Shown: positions 53,249 through 63,918, numbered from the stretch's first letter. The stretch is 64,000 nucleotides of DNA from Pantoea sp. Ep11b (GCF_040783975.1 NZ_CP160631.1:3472001-3536000), one strand, 5' to 3'. The notes: generated by a model from the letters alone, not told the origin. Numbers and translations are program-made.

Positions 53249-54019
53249 TTAGCGCTTAAATTTGTCGCACAGCGCCTGCGAGGCGTTGCGGAACATTCCG
53301 ACGTCGCTGCCGACCGCCACAAAGGTGGCACCCCACTCCAGATAGCGACGCGCGTCCGCCTCCACCGGTGCCAGAATGCCGCTCGGCTTACCGGCCGCGC
53401 TGGCGCGCTCAAAAATGTGTTTAATGACTTTCAGCACCTCAGGATGCGCGGGCTGGCCGAGGTAGCCCAGCGCGGCCGAGAGATCGCCCGGCCCGACAAA
53501 AATCCCGTCGACGCCCTCTACCGCCGCGATGGCATCTATGTTGTCCACCGCCTGCTGGGTTTCGATCTGCACCAGCACCGTGATGTTGTCATTGATCTGC
53601 TGGTTATAGTCGGGCAGCGTGCCGTACATGTTGCTGCGGTGGGAGACCGAGACACCGCGGATACCGGCGGGCGGATAGCGGGTTGACGCAACGGCTCGCT
53701 GCGCCTCCTCCTGGGTTTCGACAAAGGGCACCAGAAGGTTGCTAAAGCCGATATCCAGCAGACGCTTGATGATCACCGGCTCATTGCAGGGCGGACGCAC
53801 TACGGCGGCGCTCTGGCTGCCTTTCAGCGCCATCAGCTGCGGCACAAAGGTCGTAATATCGTTGGGCGCATGTTCGCCATCGAGTACCAGCCAGTCAAAA
53901 CCGGCCAGCCCCAGAATTTCCGTCGAAATCGGACTGGCCAGCGCGCACCAGCTGCCGATCAGGGTGTCGCCCGCTAACAGGCGGCGGCGAAATCCATTGG
54001 CCCAGGCTGCATTACTCAT
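53249..54019 (-). CDS. garL: 5-keto-4-deoxy-D-glucarate aldolase GarL
   Basis: GarL cleaves 5-dehydro-4-deoxy-D-glucarate (and 2-dehydro-3-deoxy-D-glucarate) to pyruvate and tartronate semialdehyde. The 256-residue class II aldolase of the HpcH/HpaI family has [33 protein letters not shown] and the metal-binding Glu in [13 protein letters not shown], with [16 protein letters not shown] further on. In E. coli garL lies in the separate garPLRK operon; here it follows gudD after 44 bases. Confidence 0.96.
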   Translation of the reverse strand: MSNAAWANGFRRRLLAGDTLIGSWCALASPISTEILGLAGFDWLVLDGEHAPNDITTFVPQLMALKGSQSAAVVRPPCNEPVIIKRLLDIGFSNLLVPFVETQEEAQRAVASTRYPPAGIRGVSVSHRSNMYGTLPDYNQQINDNITVLVQIETQQAVDNIDAIAAVEGVDGIFVGPGDLSAALGYLGQPAHPEVLKVIKHIFERASAAGKPSGILAPVEADARRYLEWGATFVAVGSDVGMFRNASQALCDKFKR

Positions 54020-54063
54020 GTTTCAACTCCTGTGACAGGGCTTCGCAGCGGAAGCCCGGAAGA

Positions 54064-55395
54064 TTAACGAACCAGGCACGGGCGCTTGTTATCGAAAGTC
54101 CATCCCGGTACCAGAAACTGCATCGCTTCGGCATCATTGCGCGCGCCTAATCCCTGCTTCTGATAGAGCGCGTTGGCCTGCATGACCTGATCCATATCCA
54201 GCTCGACGCCAAGACCCGGCTTCTGCGGCACCTGCACCATGCCGCCTTTAATCTGGAACGGCTCTCTGGTGAGGCGCTGGTTGCCCTCCTGCCAGATCCA
54301 GTGCGTATCAATGGCGGTAATCGCACCCGGCGCGGCCGCGGCCACATGGGTAAACATCGCCAGCGAAATGTCGAAGTGGTTATTCGAGTGGGAGCCCCAG
54401 GTCAGACCGAAGTCGTGGCACATCTGCGCCACCCTCACCGAGCCCTGCATGGTCCAGAAGTGCGGATCGGCCAGCGGAATGTCTACCGACTGCAGCGACA
54501 GGGTGTGGCCCATCTGTCGCCAGTCGGTGGCGATCATATTGGTCGCGGTCGGCAGGCCGGTGGCGCGGCGAAACTCCGCCATCACTTCTCGCCCTGAGTA
54601 GCCCTGCTCGGCACCACAGGGATCTTCCGCGTAGGCCAGCACATCTTTGAGCTGTTTGCCGAGGATGATCGCCTCGTTGAGTGACCAGGCGCCGTTGGGG
54701 TCGAGCGTAATCCGTGCTTCAGGGAAACGCTTCGCCAGCGCCGTCACCGCTTCCGCCTCTTCGCCGCCGCGCAATACGCCGCCTTTCAGCTTGAAGTCGT
54801 TAAAGCCATATTTCTCATAAGCCGCTTCCGCCAGGCGCACCACCGCATCCGGCGTAAGCGCCTCTTCGTGGCGCAGCCGGTACCAGTCGCACGGATCGTC
54901 TGGCTGGCTCTGATAAGAGAGCGACGTCTTCGTGCGGTCGCCGATATAGAACAGATAGCCGAGCATCTCAACGCGGTCGCGCTGCTGCCCGTCGCCGAGC
55001 AGTGAAGCGACGTTGACGCCCAGGTGCTGGCCCAGCAGGTCAAGCAGCGCCGCTTCAATGCCGGTCACTACGTGGATCGTGGTGCGTAAATCGAAGGTCT
55101 GGTTGCCGCGCCCGCCGGCATCGCGGTCAGCAAAGGTGGTGCGCACCAGACTGAGGGTATTTTTGTACTCGCCCAGCGTCTTGCCGATCACCAGCGCCGC
55201 GGCATCCTCCAGCGTCTGACGAATTTTTTCACCGCCCGGGATTTCACCGACGCCGGTGTGTCCGGCGTTATCCTTAATGATCACGATGTTGCGGGTAAAG
55301 AATGGCGAGTGCGCACCGCTGAGGTTAAGCAGCATGCTGTCGTAGCCTGCCACCGGGATTACCTGCATGGCGGTCACTTTCGGTGTTGAACTCAT
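54064..55395 (-). CDS. gudD: Glucarate dehydratase GudD
   Basis: GudD dehydrates D-glucarate to 5-dehydro-4-deoxy-D-glucarate. The 443-residue enolase-superfamily protein has the catalytic KLKGG (the Lys of the KxK motif), metal ligands in [17 protein letters not shown] and TNMIATDW, and the [15 protein letters not shown] segment containing the general-base His. It is near E. coli GudD in length (446). The start at 55395 fits the family and has AGGAG upstream. It follows its paralog gudX after ten bases. Confidence 0.96.
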   Translation of the reverse strand: MSSTPKVTAMQVIPVAGYDSMLLNLSGAHSPFFTRNIVIIKDNAGHTGVGEIPGGEKIRQTLEDAAALVIGKTLGEYKNTLSLVRTTFADRDAGGRGNQTFDLRTTIHVVTGIEAALLDLLGQHLGVNVASLLGDGQQRDRVEMLGYLFYIGDRTKTSLSYQSQPDDPCDWYRLRHEEALTPDAVVRLAEAAYEKYGFNDFKLKGGVLRGGEEAEAVTALAKRFPEARITLDPNGAWSLNEAIILGKQLKDVLAYAEDPCGAEQGYSGREVMAEFRRATGLPTATNMIATDWRQMGHTLSLQSVDIPLADPHFWTMQGSVRVAQMCHDFGLTWGSHSNNHFDISLAMFTHVAAAAPGAITAIDTHWIWQEGNQRLTREPFQIKGGMVQVPQKPGLGVELDMDQVMQANALYQKQGLGARNDAEAMQFLVPGWTFDNKRPCLVR

Positions 55396-55405
55396 CTCCT
55401 GCTCC

Positions 55406-56752
55406 TTATGCTGTTTTGCGGCCAAATGCCGGGCGCTTGCGATCAAACGTCCAGCCCGGGACCAGATACTGCATTGCCGTTGCATCGTTACGCGCCCCGG
55501 CGGGCAGAGCGTGATAAAGCTGGCTGGCTTTCTTCACCTGATCCCAGTCAAGTTCGACACCCAGACCCGGTGCCTCCGGCACGGCAATCTTGCCGTTGCG
55601 AATCTGCAGCGGATTTTTCGTCAGGCGCTGGTCGCCCTCCTGCCAGATCCAGTGTGTATCAATCGCCGTCGGGTTGCCCGGCGCGGCGGCGCCGACATGG
55701 GTAAACATCGCCAGCGAAATATCGAAATGATTGTTGGAGTGGCAGCCCCAGGTCAGCCCCCACTCATCGCACAGCTGAGCCACACGGACCGCCCCACTGA
55801 GCGTCCAGAAGTGGGGATCGGCCAGCGGAATATCGACCGCATTCAGCATCACCGCGTGGTTCATCTCACGCCAGTTGGTGGCGATCATGTTGGTGGCGAC
55901 CGGCAGACCGGTGGCGCGCCGGAACTCCGCCATTACTTCACGTCCCGAATAGCCCGCTTCCGCGCCGCAGGGATCTTCGGCGTAGCTCAGCACATCCTGC
56001 ATCCCCTTGCAGAGTGCTATCGCCTCATCCAGCCGCCAGGCGCCGTTGGGATCGACCGTGATGCGGGCGTCGGGGAAGCGCTGTTTCAGCGCCGCCGCCG
56101 TCGCGATCTCCTGCTCACCCGGCAGCACGCCGCCCTTGAGCTTGAAGTCTCTGAAGCCATACTTATCCTGTGCCGCCTCGGCCAGCCTGACGACGGCCTC
56201 GCTGGTCAGCGCCTCCTGATGACGCAGGTGATACCAGTCGTGCGTAGCCTGCTCTCCTGACTGATAGGGCAGATCGGTTTTGCGGCGGTCGCCGAGATAG
56301 AACAGATAGCCCAGCACCCTGACCTCATCCCGCTGTTTGCCCGGCCCCAGCAGCTCGGCCACCGGCACGCCCAGGCATTGTCCCAGCAGGTCGAGCAGCG
56401 CCGCTTCCAGCGCAGCGACCGCATTGACCCGCAGCTCAAAAGTCCAGGCGCCGTTGCCAAAGGTAGTGAAATCAGCCGACTGATTGCCCTGATGGACCTG
56501 CTGCACCAGACGATTCATCCGGGCGATCTGCTGACCTTTTACCTGCGGAATGGCCGCCACCAGCGTCTGATAGATGGTGTCGCCGCCGGGCGCTTCACCG
56601 ACGCCGGTGTGCCCGGCACTGTCGGTGAGCACCACCAGATTGCGGGTGAAGCAGGCGTTGTGTGCGCCACCAATGTTGAGCAGCATGCTGTCATAACCCG
56701 CGACCGGAATAACCTGCATCTCCGTGATTACCGGTGAGCTTTGTGTGTTCAT
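55406..56752 (-). CDS. gudX: Glucarate dehydratase-related protein GudX
   Basis: GudX is a paralog of GudD (448 residues) in the same enolase superfamily. It keeps the metal-site segments [24 protein letters not shown] and TNMIATNW, the KLKGG Lys and [15 protein letters not shown]. In E. coli GudX has very low dehydratase activity, and its role is unclear. Closest resemblance is to GudX by the N-terminal [19 protein letters not shown] and the C-terminal segment [12 protein letters not shown]. It overlaps gudP by four bases (ATGA). Confidence 0.94.
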   Translation of the reverse strand: MNTQSSPVITEMQVIPVAGYDSMLLNIGGAHNACFTRNLVVLTDSAGHTGVGEAPGGDTIYQTLVAAIPQVKGQQIARMNRLVQQVHQGNQSADFTTFGNGAWTFELRVNAVAALEAALLDLLGQCLGVPVAELLGPGKQRDEVRVLGYLFYLGDRRKTDLPYQSGEQATHDWYHLRHQEALTSEAVVRLAEAAQDKYGFRDFKLKGGVLPGEQEIATAAALKQRFPDARITVDPNGAWRLDEAIALCKGMQDVLSYAEDPCGAEAGYSGREVMAEFRRATGLPVATNMIATNWREMNHAVMLNAVDIPLADPHFWTLSGAVRVAQLCDEWGLTWGCHSNNHFDISLAMFTHVGAAAPGNPTAIDTHWIWQEGDQRLTKNPLQIRNGKIAVPEAPGLGVELDWDQVKKASQLYHALPAGARNDATAMQYLVPGWTFDRKRPAFGRKTA

Positions 56753-58110
56753 GAGGCGTCCTTACCGGTCCAGGGTTTCAGTTCGACACGTCTGATATCA
56801 CCGGCGATCACCAGGAAGCTGAATGCGGCGACAAAGGCATGAATACCGACGTAGAGCAGCGCCCCTTCAAAGGATCCGCTGGTGGCGATGATGTAGCCGA
56901 TGGCGATAGGCGTCACGATGCCGGAGAAGTTACCGAACATATTGAACAGACCGCCGCTCAGGCCGCTGATCTCTTTCGGTGCCGTATCCGCCATCACCGC
57001 CCAGCCCAGCGCGCCAATGCCTTTGCCAAAGAACGCCAGTGCCATAAAGAACACCACCATCCATTCAGTGTCGGTGTAGTTACACATCACCATCGAAATA
57101 GAGAGCAGCATACCCAGCACGATGGGGGTTTTACGCGCAATATTCAGCGAGCCGGTTTTACGCATCAGCCAGTCGGAGATCACCCCGCCCAGCACGCCGC
57201 CGAGGAAGCCGCACACCGCCGGCACGGAGGCCACGAAGCCCGCTTTGAGGATCGACATGCCGCGCGCCTGCACCAGATAGACCGGGAACCAGGTGATAAA
57301 GAAGTAAGTTAAGGCGTTAACACAGTACTGACCGAGGTAGATCCCAAGCATCATGCGCGAAGTGAGCAGCTGCTTGATCTGGAACCACTTTTCACCCCAG
57401 CTGACTTTGCGGGTCTCTTTTCTGGCGTCCATATTGATCAGAGCCCCGCCCTGCTCCATGTACTCCAGTTCCGCTTTATTGACGCCAGGGTGATCGTTGG
57501 GATCGTGGATCACTTTCAGCCAGATAAAACTGAGGATGATGCCCAGACCACCCATAAACCAGAACACATGCGCCCAGCCCACTTCGGAAACCAGCCAGCC
57601 CATGATGGGTGCGAAGATTACGGTGGCGAAGTATTGAGCCGAGTTGAAGATCGCCACCGCCGTGCCGCGCTCCTGCGCCGGAAACCAGGCTGCCACGATG
57701 CGACTGTTGCCGGGGAAGGAGGGCGCTTCGGCCAGACCGACCAGGAAACGCAGGATAAACAGCGACATAATGATGCCAAAGCCGCTGAAGATATCGACGA
57801 AGCCCTGCAGCAGGGTGAACAGCGACCAGGTGAAGATGCTCCAGAAATAGACCCGTTTTGAGCCGAAGCGGTCGAGCAGCCAGCCGCCCGGGATCTGACC
57901 GATCACATAGGCCCATGAGAAGGCAGAGAAGATGTAGCCGAGTCCGACTGAATCCAGGCCGATATCTTTCGACATCGCCGAACCGGCAATGGAAATGGTG
58001 GCGCGGTCACCGTAGTTGAATGAGGTGACGATAAACAACATCACCACAATCCAGTAGCGGGCATTGGTGCGTTTCTGCACCGTTTCCGCGGTCTGGCTGA
58101 AACTATTCAT
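56749..58110 (-). CDS. gudP: D-glucarate/D-galactarate MFS transporter GudP
   Basis: GudP is an inner-membrane major facilitator superfamily transporter of the anion:cation symporter group that imports D-glucarate (and probably galactarate). The 453-residue product has 12 predicted membrane segments, the family motif [19 protein letters not shown] near residue 33, [13 protein letters not shown] and [18 protein letters not shown]. The start at 58110 (MNSFSQT) has CAGGAG six bases upstream. It is the first gene of gudPXD-garLRK. Confidence 0.95.
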   Translation of the reverse strand: MNSFSQTAETVQKRTNARYWIVVMLFIVTSFNYGDRATISIAGSAMSKDIGLDSVGLGYIFSAFSWAYVIGQIPGGWLLDRFGSKRVYFWSIFTWSLFTLLQGFVDIFSGFGIIMSLFILRFLVGLAEAPSFPGNSRIVAAWFPAQERGTAVAIFNSAQYFATVIFAPIMGWLVSEVGWAHVFWFMGGLGIILSFIWLKVIHDPNDHPGVNKAELEYMEQGGALINMDARKETRKVSWGEKWFQIKQLLTSRMMLGIYLGQYCVNALTYFFITWFPVYLVQARGMSILKAGFVASVPAVCGFLGGVLGGVISDWLMRKTGSLNIARKTPIVLGMLLSISMVMCNYTDTEWMVVFFMALAFFGKGIGALGWAVMADTAPKEISGLSGGLFNMFGNFSGIVTPIAIGYIIATSGSFEGALLYVGIHAFVAAFSFLVIAGDIRRVELKPWTGKDAS

Positions 58111-58683
58111 GATGCACTCCTGAAATATAGCGTGAGCTACATTCGCTCTGACTGCATACACATCGCGTTGGGTATCAGAGAGAAGTTGGGTTAAACACGG
58201 CGATCTTTTTGTTCTGGCAAACCTTTATTTATCCATCCGGCGTCTGGCGGGTGCGGCGAGATAAACGCTCTGCCGCCTTTTCCGGGTGGGTAATACGTCG
58301 TGACAGATAACCTGACTTTGGCTAACGGGACTCAGTATAAGAACAGCCTGCGGCCAGCACATTGGCGCATTGCCCTGGAATGGCGAAGGTGTTGAAGGGA
58401 TTATCTTGCGAATGCACAAAAGCCTGCGGGATGGCTCACGAAAGCGCGTTTTTCCGGGTCGATCGGTGCCTCCGGCGACGCTTTCCCCTGCTGTTTGTGA
58501 GGGTCTTCACTTGCTTTTGGATAAGCGACCCAAAACGGCGGAAGGATTCGCCTTAATGGTGGACATTTGCACAATGCGCGCCCCGGCCCTGCTCCTTATA
58601 CTAAAGCTGGCAAACCCCCGTGTGACAGGTCAAATCATTACAGCGTGCCGCATCACGCCGGCGCGACAGAGGCAAGGTAAGCG
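58111..58683. promoter_or_regulatory. gudP-garD divergent regulatory region
   Basis: This 573-bp gap has no convincing gene. A ten-base direct repeat CTGGCAAACC occurs at 58214-58223 (gudP side) and 58607-58616 (garD side). The second copy is just after a possible garD -10, TATACT (58597-58602). Identical sites at both ends of the gap could be operators for the shared regulator; in E. coli that is CdaR, not found here. The function is inferred. Confidence 0.5.
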
Positions 58684-60243
58684 ATGAATCTCAAAACAGA
58701 TGAACGACCGCTCTATATCAAAGTCCATGAGCACGACAATGTGGCCATTGTGGTGAACAGTCTGGGTCTGCCCGCCGGAACCCGGTTTGCTGACGGGCTG
58801 ACGCTGACGGAACATGTGCCCCAGGGCCACAAAGTGGCGCTGAGTGCGATTCGTCAGGGCGAGGCGATCCTGCGTTATGGCGAAGTGATTGGCTATGCCC
58901 TGCGGGATATCGCTCAGGGGAGCTGGATTGATGAGTCGCTGGTCGCACTGCCGGACGCCCCGCCGCTGGCCAGCCTGCCATTAGCCACGCAGGTACCGCC
59001 CGAGCTGCCGCCGCTGGAGGGCTATACCTTCGAGGGCTACCGCAATGCGGATGGCAGCGTCGGCACACGCAATCTGCTCGGCATCACAACCAGCGTTCAC
59101 TGCGTGGCGGGCGTGGTCGATCATGTTGTACAGATTATCGAGCGGGAGCTGCTGCCGCGTTATCCCAATGTAGATGGCGTGGTTGCCCTGAATCACCTCT
59201 ATGGTTGCGGCGTCGCGATCAACGCGCCTGCGGCGGTAGTGCCGATTCGCACCATTCACAACCTGGCGCTGAATGCGAATTTTGGCGGCGAAGTGATGGT
59301 CGTCGGCCTGGGCTGTGAGAAGTTACAGCCGGAGCGTCTGCTGACCGGCACCGCTGACGTGCAGGCGATCTCACTGGACGACAGGGACATCGTGCGTTTG
59401 CAGGATGAAAAGCTGGTGGGGTTCGGTGCGATGGTGCAGGAGATCCTGCAGGTCGCGGAGCGGCATCTCCAGCGGCTGAATCAGCGCCAGCGCGAAACCT
59501 GCCCTGCGGCTGATCTGATTGTCGGCATGCAGTGTGGCGGCAGCGATGCGTTCTCTGGCGTGACGGCCAACCCGGCGGTGGGCTTCGCCTCCGATCTGCT
59601 GGTGCGCTGTGGCGCGACGGTGATGTTCTCGGAAGTCACCGAAGTTCGCGATGCGATTCATCTGCTGACGCCGCGCGTCATTAATCAGGAGGTCGGTAAG
59701 CGCTTACTGGAGGAGATGGCCTGGTATGATGACTATCTCGACCAGGGGCAGACCGATCGCAGTGCTAACCCGTCGCCGGGCAATAAAAAGGGCGGGCTGG
59801 CCAACGTGGTGGAAAAGGCGCTTGGCTCAATCGCCAAGTCAGGCCGCAGCGCCATTGTCGAAGTGCTCTCCCCCGGTCAGCGACCTACGCGACGTGGATT
59901 AATCTATGCAGCGACCCCCGCCAGCGATTTTGTCTGCGGCACGCAGCAGCTGGCCTCCGGCATCACCCTGCAGGTCTTTACCACGGGCCGCGGAACGCCT
60001 TATGGTCTGGCAGCGATCCCGGTGATCAAGATGGCAACGCGAAATGCTCTGGCCGAACGCTGGCACGATCTGATGGATATCAATGCCGGGACGATTGCTA
60101 CCGGTGAAGAGAGTATTGAACAGGTGGGCTGGCGACTGTTTGAACTGATCCTGGATATCGCCAGCGGCCGGAAGCAGACCTGGTCCGATCGCTGGGGGAT
60201 CCGCAATCAGCTGGCGGTATTTAATCCGGCCCCGGTCACCTGA
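58684..60243 (+). CDS. garD: Galactarate dehydratase GarD
   Basis: GarD dehydrates galactarate (meso) to 5-dehydro-4-deoxy-D-glucarate, joining the GudD product. The 519-residue protein (E. coli 523) is of the UxaA/GarD family. It has an N-terminal SAF-like domain ([17 protein letters not shown]), a middle domain with [19 protein letters not shown] and HLYGCGVA, and a C-terminal catalytic domain with [19 protein letters not shown]. It is divergent from gudP. In E. coli garD is at a distant locus next to garPLRK, so here both aldarate entry enzymes share one island. Confidence 0.96.
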   Translation: MNLKTDERPLYIKVHEHDNVAIVVNSLGLPAGTRFADGLTLTEHVPQGHKVALSAIRQGEAILRYGEVIGYALRDIAQGSWIDESLVALPDAPPLASLPLATQVPPELPPLEGYTFEGYRNADGSVGTRNLLGITTSVHCVAGVVDHVVQIIERELLPRYPNVDGVVALNHLYGCGVAINAPAAVVPIRTIHNLALNANFGGEVMVVGLGCEKLQPERLLTGTADVQAISLDDRDIVRLQDEKLVGFGAMVQEILQVAERHLQRLNQRQRETCPAADLIVGMQCGGSDAFSGVTANPAVGFASDLLVRCGATVMFSEVTEVRDAIHLLTPRVINQEVGKRLLEEMAWYDDYLDQGQTDRSANPSPGNKKGGLANVVEKALGSIAKSGRSAIVEVLSPGQRPTRRGLIYAATPASDFVCGTQQLASGITLQVFTTGRGTPYGLAAIPVIKMATRNALAERWHDLMDINAGTIATGEESIEQVGWRLFELILDIASGRKQTWSDRWGIRNQLAVFNPAPVT

Positions 60244-60258
60244 TCCTATAGCGTCCGG

Positions 60259-60300
60259 GCCAGGCTTATCTGCGGGCCTTTCAGCCGCGATAAGCCTGGC
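60259..60300. terminator. Long palindrome between garD and yqcA
   Basis: A 12-base perfect stem (GCCAGGCTTATC with GATAAGCCTGGC) is extended by GCGG/CCGC after one bulged base and closes a short loop. It sits between convergent genes. It may be a bidirectional terminator or a REP-like palindromic unit; the CTTATC/GATAAG core recalls such elements. Only one copy is obvious in this window. Confidence 0.65.
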
Positions 60301-60307
60301 GGCGGCG

Positions 60308-60754
60308 TCAGAGCTGTGCGCCCCAGGCCTCAACCCAGGGCGAGGTGACGGTTTCCGGCTCCGGATTTTCCGTGGCGTCCACCAGCAGTGTCTCACCGAC
60401 CCGCTGTGCGCCCTGCTCCTGCAGCAGCGCATCGAAGGCTTTGCCCGCGCCACAAAAATGGTCATAGCTGCTGTCACCCAGCGCAATCACGCCATAGCGC
60501 AGCGCAGGCTGATGCCCCAGCTTATCTTTTATCGCGTGGAACAGCCCTGAAAGGGTGTCGGGGAAATCGCCCTGACCGGTGGTTGAGGTGATGATCAACG
60601 CTACATCGCTGGTATACGCCTGCCAGTCGGCCAGCGTCGGATCGTCAAACAGCGTCACGCTGTGACCCTGCTGCTGCAGAATCGGCTCCGCCTCTTCGGC
60701 CGCCAGCAGCGCATTGCCATATACCGTGCCTACAAAAATGCCAATCTTTGCCAT
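60308..60754 (-). CDS. yqcA: Flavodoxin YqcA
   Basis: YqcA is a short-chain flavodoxin that carries FMN. The 148-residue product shows [20 protein letters not shown] at the N-terminus (phosphate loop), [19 protein letters not shown] and [19 protein letters not shown]. It is of the MioC-like group; the electron partners are not known. It is the last gene of yqcC-truC-yqcA, 12 bases after truC. Confidence 0.93.
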   Translation of the reverse strand: MAKIGIFVGTVYGNALLAAEEAEPILQQQGHSVTLFDDPTLADWQAYTSDVALIITSTTGQGDFPDTLSGLFHAIKDKLGHQPALRYGVIALGDSSYDHFCGAGKAFDALLQEQGAQRVGETLLVDATENPEPETVTSPWVEAWGAQL

Positions 60755-60766
60755 CTGCTTTCTCCC

Positions 60767-61546
60767 TTATTCTGAAACCTTATCCTCGCCTGGCGCGGCG
60801 GCAAACTCAACCCGCGGCACCTCCGGCAGCGTATCCTGCCAGCCAAACTGGCTCATCAGATTCTGCCAGACGCTATCCAGCCCGGCGCGTATCAGCAAAG
60901 GTTCACCGGTTACCGGATGGGTCAGCGCCAGGCTGCTGGCGTGCAGCATCAGCCGGTTCGCGCCAAAGTGCTGCGCGGCGCCCCGGTTCTGCCGCAGATC
61001 GCCGTGCGCCGAATCGCCAATAATCGGATGGCGCAGGTGTGACATGTGGCGACGCAGCTGATGCTTGCGGCCGGTGCGGGGTGAGAGTTCGACCAGGCTA
61101 TAACGCGAAGTGGGATAACGGCCAATGCCGACCGGCATCTCGGCGGTTGCCAGGGCCTGATAATCGGTGATCGCCGACTGGGCGGCAAGCGGTTCGCTGG
61201 CGTGCCTGTCCGCAATCCTGTCACGCTCTTCCACCAGCGGATAGTCGAGCGTCCCGCTGCTCTCCAGCCAGCCGCGCAGAACGGCGTGGTAAGTTTTCTG
61301 CATCTGATGCTGTTCAAACTGCTGGGACAGCAGCCGACCCACTTCGCTGGAGAGCCCCATCAGCAGCACGCCTGACGTCGGTTTATCCAGCCGATGCGCG
61401 GTAAAGACATGCTGGCCGATTTGATCGCGCACGGTCTGCATCACAAACACCGTTTCATGCCGATCCAGCCAGCTGCGATGAACCAGCCAGCCGCTGGGTT
61501 TGTTGACCGCCACCAGCCACTCATCCTGATAGACTATTTCCAGCAT
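60767..61546 (-). CDS. truC: tRNA pseudouridine(65) synthase TruC
   Basis: TruC converts U65 of tRNA-Ile and tRNA-Asp to pseudouridine. The 259-residue RluA-family protein has the catalytic aspartate in AHRLDKPTSGVLLMG (near residue 54), VNKPSGWLVHRS and TGRKHQLRRHMSHL. The length matches E. coli TruC (260). Its ATG overlaps the yqcC stop by one base. Confidence 0.95.
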   Translation of the reverse strand: MLEIVYQDEWLVAVNKPSGWLVHRSWLDRHETVFVMQTVRDQIGQHVFTAHRLDKPTSGVLLMGLSSEVGRLLSQQFEQHQMQKTYHAVLRGWLESSGTLDYPLVEERDRIADRHASEPLAAQSAITDYQALATAEMPVGIGRYPTSRYSLVELSPRTGRKHQLRRHMSHLRHPIIGDSAHGDLRQNRGAAQHFGANRLMLHASSLALTHPVTGEPLLIRAGLDSVWQNLMSQFGWQDTLPEVPRVEFAAAPGEDKVSE

Positions 61547-61875
61547 CAGTGAGCCGCATCCTGGAGTAGTAGATCGAGCTGACGCAGGGTCAGCAGCAGC
61601 GGCGCAATACCCGGCTGGTCAGGCATCAGCACCACTTCATAATAGGGGGCAACGGCAAAGTTCTGCGGTAACGGATGCCGCGCCGCAATCAGGGCATGCA
61701 TCCGTGGGACCAGCACCCACTGGAGCCACTGCAGCGGCTCCAGCGTATCCATACAGAAGGGTTCACGGCTGTCGAGTGCGCCTTCCGGCGGCGGCGTACT
61801 CTGCCAGAGTTGATATTCACGCATCACCGCTTCCAGCTGTTCCAGCCGTTGCGTAATCAATTGTTCAGGCGTCAT
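61546..61875 (-). CDS. yqcC: YqcC family protein
   Basis: YqcC is a 109-residue protein of unknown function, mostly helical, with the family pattern REYQLWQS near the N-terminus, EPFCMDTLEPLQWLQWVLVPRMHALI and APYYEV near the C-terminus. It has no signal peptide or membrane segment. The start at 61875 (MTPEQ) is preferred over an in-frame ATG eight codons upstream because GGAGG stands before it. It always precedes truC in enterobacteria. Confidence 0.92.
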   Translation of the reverse strand: MTPEQLITQRLEQLEAVMREYQLWQSTPPPEGALDSREPFCMDTLEPLQWLQWVLVPRMHALIAARHPLPQNFAVAPYYEVVLMPDQPGIAPLLLTLRQLDLLLQDAAH

Positions 61876-61937
61876 GCGCCACCTCCAGCAAGCCGTCAAA
61901 AATGGGCGGCAAGCATATCACTAGTTGGCACAGGCAC

Positions 61938-62252
61938 AAAAAAAGGGAGCACTGTATAAACAGTGCTCCCGGTTCGTTTGCAGCTATCCCGCTACGTTAG
62001 TGCTCCCTGCTCTTCCATGACAACTTGTCCCGTGCGAACTCCTGTCGCGCATCGTCCTGATGTATCCTTAGCATCCTGGCCCACCACCTCTTCTGAGGGG
62101 CTCTCATTCTCCATCCTGGAGGTGTCCCTGACTCAATCCTGAGCGATCCTGTTTCATCCTGAAACCTTCCGTGTGCCGTAAGCTCCGTTACGTTCCTGCC
62201 TCATGGCTTATCATCGTCCTGACGAACCCGTTTCCTGAGCATCCTGCAGCGA
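61938..62252 (-). ncRNA. csrB: CsrB regulatory RNA (CsrA sponge)
   Basis: CsrB binds many CsrA dimers and so relieves CsrA regulation. On the minus strand about 315 bases contain roughly 20 GGA motifs, many in CAGGATG, CAGGACG or CAGGA form and in hairpin loops, for example CTCCAGGATGGAG and TTTCAGGATGAAA. The RNA ends in a strong terminator: stem GGGAGCACTGT / ACAGTGCTCCC, then T7 (61938-61970). That end matches the E. coli CsrB terminator, as does the location between yqcC and syd. The 5' end is inferred from the promoter. It is shorter than the 369-nt E. coli CsrB. Confidence 0.93.
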
Positions 62253-62257
62253 GAAAC

Positions 62258-62285
62258 ATTTTGACAGAACGCGTAAAGCGCACAA
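62258..62285 (-). promoter_or_regulatory. csrB promoter
   Basis: On the minus strand a -35 TTGTGC (62280-62285) and a -10 CAAAAT (62258-62263) are 16 bases apart, placing the start near 62251. This is imperfect, as expected for a promoter that depends on activator. Confidence 0.55.
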
Positions 62286-62401
62286 GGGACTTATGGCAAA
62301 ACTTTACGAAATGTGCGGTGCAAATTCAGATAATCGCCATTAAGTTTATGATTCACAATATTTTTACATTCTGGCCTTCCGGATGTCTCATGAACGATAT
62401 G

Positions 62402-62437
62402 GCGATCTCTTACAGTATATGTAAGAGATCTCGCACA
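62402..62437. promoter_or_regulatory. UvrY binding palindrome upstream of csrB
   Basis: Bases 62420-62437 read TGTAAGAGATCTCGCACA, one mismatch from the 18-base UvrY/GacA-type site TGTRAGAGATCTCTYACA. Left of it, GCGATCTCTTACA (62402-62414) repeats the half site in the opposite direction, making a large inverted repeat around GTATA. The site lies about 170 bases upstream of the inferred csrB start, close to its distance in E. coli. It is the expected output site of the BarA-UvrY system. Confidence 0.85.
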
Positions 62438-62461
62438 AACGCAGCGGCAAATCACTGCGAG

Positions 62462-63010
62462 TCAGTTGATAACCAGTTGTAATGACTTAAGAAATATCTC
62501 AAGGCTTTCGGCTACTACGGTGCGCTGTTTACGCCCCGGCTGTTCCAGAATTACTTCGCCTGTCAGATTCGAGACCGAGACGATCTCCTCCTCTGAATCA
62601 GTGGTGGCAATAAACAGCGTCGGCGACTGTCTGAGACGGCGCTGCATCACCAGATGCCCAATCAGATTCTCCTGCAACCGCAGAAAATCCTCTTCACTCC
62701 AGACCTGTAACAGAGTCAGCGACTGCTCACCCAGCGTGGCCCGCATGTCGCCCGCCAGTTGCGTGGTGTAGAACGCCGTGATCGACGGCTGAAGCTGAAG
62801 ATCGATGGCACGCTCAATGGCCTCCAGCGTGGGCGGCAGCGTGAACGGCTGCGGCTGCCAGAGGACCTGCTGCCCGCGATCTTCCAGCGCGCAGGGCGAC
62901 GGCACACCATAGAGATCGCTGCTGGCCGGTGCATGGCCGGTCTGCTGAAGCCAGTGCTGGCAGTAGCGCTGGGTAAAGTCGCGCAACGCGGCGGCAGTTT
63001 GCTGCATCAT
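62462..63010 (-). CDS. syd: SecY-interacting protein Syd
   Basis: Syd is a cytoplasmic protein that binds SecY at the membrane and helps check the integrity of SecYEG. The 182-residue product has LYGVPSPC, WQPQPFTLPPTLEAIERA, QPSITAFYTTQLAGDM, LLQVWSEEDFLRLQENLIGHL and PTLFIATTDSEEEIVSVSNL, closely matching E. coli Syd (181). The UvrY palindrome begins just after its stop codon. It is divergent from queF, with a 62-base gap. Confidence 0.95.
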   Translation of the reverse strand: MMQQTAAALRDFTQRYCQHWLQQTGHAPASSDLYGVPSPCALEDRGQQVLWQPQPFTLPPTLEAIERAIDLQLQPSITAFYTTQLAGDMRATLGEQSLTLLQVWSEEDFLRLQENLIGHLVMQRRLRQSPTLFIATTDSEEEIVSVSNLTGEVILEQPGRKQRTVVAESLEIFLKSLQLVIN

Positions 63011-63072
63011 TCATATTCTCACTTCTGATGGGTTACACTTAGCCACTTTGATTAATTTTGGTGGTAACCGCA

Positions 63073-63918
63073 ATGACTACTCACGAACAGGATCAGGCAC
63101 TCAGCAACCTGACGCTGGGCAAACCCACAGCCTATCACGATCGCTATGACAATGGCTTACTGCAGGCGGTGCCGCGCAGCCTGAACCGTGAACCCCTTGG
63201 CCTGTTTCCCGACAGCCTGCCCTTCACCGGCGCCGATATCTGGACGCTGTATGAGCTGTCGTGGCTTAACAGCAAAGGGCTGCCGCAGGTCGCTGTGGGT
63301 GAAGTGGTGCTGGATGCGCAGAGCCGTAATCTTATCGAATCCAAGAGTTTCAAACTCTACCTGAACAGCTTCAACCAGACCCGCTTTGCCGACTGGGGTG
63401 AAGTCCGTCAGACGCTGGAGCGCGACCTGAGCGCCTGCGCAGAGGGAGAAGTGCAGGTTGCGCTGTTCCGGCTCAGTGAGGTGGAAGGACAGCCAATCGG
63501 GCACTTTGAGGGCCGCTGTATTGATGAGCAGGATATCACCATCGAGGATTATCGCTTCAATGCTGACTATCTCGCCAATGCCGCAGGCAGTGAAATCGTT
63601 GAAGAGACGCTGGTCAGTCATCTGCTCAAATCTAACTGCCTGATCACGAACCAGCCCGACTGGGGTTCGGTGATGATCCGCTACTCAGGCCCGCGCATCG
63701 ATCGTGAGGCCCTGCTGCGCTACCTGATCTCATTCCGCCAGCACAATGAGTTCCATGAGCAGTGCGTCGAGCGCATCTTCAATGATGTGATGCGCTTCTG
63801 TCATCCGGACGCCCTGACGGTATATGCGCGCTACACGCGCCGGGGCGGGCTGGATATCAACCCGTGGCGCACCAATGTGCCCTTCACGCCCGGCTTTTCA
63901 CGGCTGGTTCGTCAGTAG
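63073..63918 (+). CDS. queF: NADPH-dependent 7-cyano-7-deazaguanine reductase QueF
   Basis: QueF reduces preQ0 to preQ1, the last step before insertion of preQ1 into tRNA for queuosine. The 281-residue product is the long (tandem T-fold) form, with the QueF motif [17 protein letters not shown], the catalytic Cys in [15 protein letters not shown] near residue 189, and [16 protein letters not shown]. The start at 63073 (MTTHEQ) is chosen over an ATG-equivalent five codons earlier on family grounds. Its pathway partners queD and queE are also in this window. Confidence 0.96.
   Translation: MTTHEQDQALSNLTLGKPTAYHDRYDNGLLQAVPRSLNREPLGLFPDSLPFTGADIWTLYELSWLNSKGLPQVAVGEVVLDAQSRNLIESKSFKLYLNSFNQTRFADWGEVRQTLERDLSACAEGEVQVALFRLSEVEGQPIGHFEGRCIDEQDITIEDYRFNADYLANAAGSEIVEETLVSHLLKSNCLITNQPDWGSVMIRYSGPRIDREALLRYLISFRQHNEFHEQCVERIFNDVMRFCHPDALTVYARYTRRGGLDINPWRTNVPFTPGFSRLVRQ

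Noticed and set aside
55406..56752. gudX as a recent duplicate of gudD
   Set aside because: The two proteins differ throughout and each matches its own E. coli counterpart, so the duplication is old.
62041..62250. Many copies of CATCCTG and TCCTG, looking like a direct-repeat array
   Set aside because: They are the CAGGATG-type CsrA-binding motifs of CsrB read on the other strand; spacing is irregular, so not a CRISPR or satellite.
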